Origin: Candidatus Aminicenantota bacterium
GTDB taxonomy: Bacteria > Acidobacteriota > Aminicenantia > Aminicenantales > Saccharicenantaceae
Reading direction: 5' to 3'
DNA: 6,146 nt
NCBI GenBank assembly: GCA_022867105.1
Contig: JALHVH010000199.1
Span: forward strand, 1 to 6,146
Under the pieces are notes generated by a model. It was given only the letters and a program-made list of their open reading frames with translations. It ran no database searches and was not told the origin of the DNA. The translations under genes and the position numbers were made by a program. Positions 3,971 through 6,146 of the stretch are shown piece by piece; the stretch's first letter is position 1, and every line of letters begins with the position of its first letter.

Positions 3971-6146
3971 ATGCTGAAAAACATCCGCATTCTTCTCATC
4001 TCCGTCGTTTTCGTCTTTCGCCTTGTTCCCCACCTGCCGGCGCAAAACATGAACAGCATCCGGGGGGCCATCGAAGACGCCGACGGTTCTCCGCTTCCCG
4101 GCGCGGGGATCAGCTTTTCAACGATCGCCGGTGACCGGACATGGAGCGTTTCGAGTGATGCAAAAGGACGTTTTCATGTCATGGGTCTGCCTCAAGGACG
4201 GTTCTTCATCAAGTGTGAAGCGGGCGGAGCCTCTTTGCCGGCGGGAACCGACCTGGATCTCGCGGCCTCCCGGACGCTCTTCATCAAGCTGAAGATCGTC
4301 TCCCGCGTTCCGGGAGACGTCGTCGTCCTCGACACCGTGCTCGGCGACCCCGGCGACCTTGCTTCGGCGACCGCGATCGACGAATCCCAGATGAAGCTCC
4401 TCCCGTCCGAGAATTCGATCTGGTCGCTTATCGAGAACCAGGATCTCTCGGCCACGACGAATCGCGTCGACGTCGGCGGCCTTTGGAACGGCCTTCCCGG
4501 TCTCTTCAGCGCCCGGGGGAGCACGTCCTGGACCCAGAACGAATACCGGTTGAACGGAATGAGTGTCACGGACCCTTATTACGGCGGTTTCCCCCTCTTC
4601 TATCCCGATATCCAGAGCTTCCGGACCGTCCGCCTGGAAAACGCCGGGCATTCCGCCCGATCGAACACTCCGGGCGGAATCCTTGACCTCGTAACGAAGG
4701 ACGGCGGGGGCGAATATACGGGGACCGTCTCGGCATTTTTCAGCCACAAAGCTCTTTCGAGCTCGAACATCACGCCGGCCCTCAGGAAAGAAGGCCTGCT
4801 GGAAAACCACACGCTGAACGATTCCCGGGATGGCCACTTCGATCTCTCGGGGCCCCTGGTCCCGGGGAAGCTCTTTTTTTACACGTCATGGACCGGTCTC
4901 AAGGTCTCCCGGAACATCGCGGATTTCTCCGGGGACGACAAGAGCTCCGTCTATTCCGGCCTGGCCAAATTGAGATATGAGGCCGGACGGAGCTCCTGGT
5001 CCCTGCTCTGGACGGGACAGTCCGTGAAGAACCCTTCCTTCGGGGCCGGACGCCACGTCCCCTTCGCTTCGACCGTCGACCAAAAGGATACCTATGACGT
5101 GTTCCAGGCCACAGGGACTTTCCTACTCGGGGGCGGTCACGTCCTGACCGCGGGGGCCGGTTTCAGCCGGACCGACCGCCGGTCCCGCTTTCAGGACGAA
5201 GCCCGAGGCCAGCATGGCGTCGAAGTCCTCCGGAACCTGGTCACGGGACCGGCGGCCAAGGCCGGTCAGGGGCGACGGGAGCTTCTGACCTTCTTCGCCC
5301 GCGGCGAGCTCATGGGGATGACGGGCACGACGAGCCACCGCTTCGAGTATGGAGGCGAGGTCAAGAGGAGCGCTTCGAAATCGCTCGAGGAGGTCCGGGA
5401 CAACGTCCATTTGCGCTTCTTCGAGGGTCGGCCGCTCGAAGTCGTCAAATTCAACTCGCCCGGAGAACACCGCGAATCCTCCCTCGAAGCGTCCGCCTTC
5501 GTCCAGGAAACGTGGACCTTCCCCGGCCATCTCTCCGCGACACTCGGCCTCAATATCAACTACGCGGACGGCAAGGCGCCGGGAGGAAAGACCGGGGTCC
5601 GCTGGCTCCACGCCGCGCCGAGGCTCGGGCTCGTCATTCCCATCACGAGGTCCGGCAAGACGGCCGTCAAGATATTCGCGGGGAGATATTATTTCGGCCT
5701 GCCTCTTTCGTATTTGACCTACGGAAACCCCGATGCTCCCGGAGGCCTGGCCTATTCATGGCGGGACAAGAACCGCAACGGGCTCTTCGACGACGGGGAA
5801 ACCGGCGCGCTTCTCCGCCGCGAGGGACCATACTATGCCGGGATCGACCCTTCGCTCAAGAGGCCCCATACCGACGAACTCTCGCTTGGGATCGCCCATC
5901 AATCCGGACGGGGCCTCATCCTCAGCCTGACCGGATACCTCCGTGAAACGAGAGACCTCGTCGAAACATTGAACACGGGCGTGCCGTTCACGTCCTATGA
6001 GCCCCGCGTCGTCACGGATATCGGCGACGACCGGGTCCCCGGCAATGACGACGATCTGACCTTTCTCCTCTACGACCAGCGCGAAACCACCCTTGGGAAG
6101 GACTTCCTTCTCCTGACAAATCCGGGCGGTGGTCAACGCTATTCCC
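3971..6146 (+). CDS. TonB-dependent-receptor-like outer-membrane protein, 5' part (runs off the right edge)
   Basis: The frame stays open for 725 codons to the window end. Residues 1-24 are a signal peptide (basic start, hydrophobic core, LPA cut before Q25). Residues 28-109 match a carboxypeptidase-regulatory-like beta domain (PF13620 type: IRGAIEDADGSPLPGAGIS, then DAKGRFHVMGLPQG). A plug-like region follows at about 130-245, with FSARGSTSWTQNEYRLNGM (179-197), the VTDPYYGG turn (199-206) and TPGGILDLVTKDG (233-245). From about 248 the sequence alternates aromatic and polar residues like an outer-membrane barrel. Two Asp-rich loops stand out: DKNRNGLFDDGE (599-610), resembling a calcium-binding loop, and DIGDDRVPGNDDD (683-695). 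Both are typical of large receptors of this style in Acidobacteriota/Aminicenantes. I see no clear TonB box after the signal peptide. The likely role is uptake or surface binding of a large substrate; the ligand is unknown. The gene is divergent from lpdA. No frameshift is seen. Confidence 0.85.
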   Translation, partial: MLKNIRILLISVVFVFRLVPHLPAQNMNSIRGAIEDADGSPLPGAGISFSTIAGDRTWSVSSDAKGRFHVMGLPQGRFFIKCEAGGASLPAGTDLDLAASRTLFIKLKIVSRVPGDVVVLDTVLGDPGDLASATAIDESQMKLLPSENSIWSLIENQDLSATTNRVDVGGLWNGLPGLFSARGSTSWTQNEYRLNGMSVTDPYYGGFPLFYPDIQSFRTVRLENAGHSARSNTPGGILDLVTKDGGGEYTGTVSAFFSHKALSSSNITPALRKEGLLENHTLNDSRDGHFDLSGPLVPGKLFFYTSWTGLKVSRNIADFSGDDKSSVYSGLAKLRYEAGRSSWSLLWTGQSVKNPSFGAGRHVPFASTVDQKDTYDVFQATGTFLLGGGHVLTAGAGFSRTDRRSRFQDEARGQHGVEVLRNLVTGPAAKAGQGRRELLTFFARGELMGMTGTTSHRFEYGGEVKRSASKSLEEVRDNVHLRFFEGRPLEVVKFNSPGEHRESSLEASAFVQETWTFPGHLSATLGLNINYADGKAPGGKTGVRWLHAAPRLGLVIPITRSGKTAVKIFAGRYYFGLPLSYLTYGNPDAPGGLAYSWRDKNRNGLFDDGETGALLRREGPYYAGIDPSLKRPHTDELSLGIAHQSGRGLILSLTGYLRETRDLVETLNTGVPFTSYEPRVVTDIGDDRVPGNDDDLTFLLYDQRETTLGKDFLLLTNPGGGQRYS
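4297..4319. repeat. Perfect inverted repeat inside the receptor gene
   Basis: CGTCTCCC (4297-4304) and GGGAGACG (4312-4319) are exact reverse complements around a 7-nt loop. They lie at the boundary between the regulatory-like domain and the plug-like region. In the mRNA this would be a stable 8-bp stem. No T run follows. It may be chance in GC-rich coding sequence. Confidence 0.3.

Noticed and set aside
4118..4837. Open minus-strand frame opposite the receptor gene
   Set aside because: It is antisense to a continuous 725-codon receptor frame with signal peptide and plug motifs.

Overview
This 6.1 kb window is GC-rich bacterial chromosome. It carries six recognisable genes or gene remnants, all protein-coding. 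I see no tRNA, rRNA, CRISPR array or insertion sequence. The gene content points to a Gram-negative anaerobe or facultative anaerobe of the Acidobacteriota/Aminicenantes kind: a large outer-membrane receptor with an N-terminal carboxypeptidase-regulatory-like domain, a sulfatase-like lipoprotein remnant and a radical SAM/SPASM system. That placement is an inference from gene style, not a proof.

Layout, left to right. (1) The left edge holds the 5' part of nuoA (complex I subunit A) on the minus strand, running out of the window. (2) Divergent from it, at 308-610 on the plus strand, is a 100-codon stump of a sulfatase-like lipoprotein. It keeps the N-terminal metal/nucleophile region and then stops, so it is probably a pseudogene. 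The 96-bp gap between the two starts contains back-to-back sigma70-type promoters with a LacI/GalR-like dyad over their -35 boxes. (3) On the minus strand, 642-2317, lies a two-gene unit: a radical SAM protein (419 aa) whose stop overlaps the start of a separate 139-aa SPASM-type Fe-S domain protein (ATGA overlap, good ribosome binding site). These two parts are normally one polypeptide. An intrinsic terminator lies just beyond, inside the end of the sulfatase remnant. (4) Upstream on the same strand is a complete dihydrolipoyl dehydrogenase gene (2356-3753) with its own strong promoter and ribosome binding site. A second promoter for the radical SAM unit overlaps its stop codon. (5) Divergent from it, a TonB-dependent-receptor-like gene starts at 3971 and runs off the right edge, with 725 codons visible.

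The most coherent non-gene signal is promoter geometry. I find five candidate sigma70 promoters, all with exactly 17-bp spacers. In three of them the -10 box ends only 13-14 nt before the ATG, so the mRNA leaders would be about 6-7 nt with no Shine-Dalgarno sequence. The lpd and SPASM genes, in contrast, have conventional ribosome binding sites. The most notable gene-level feature is the split radical SAM/SPASM enzyme. No natural substrate or precursor peptide is visible beside it.
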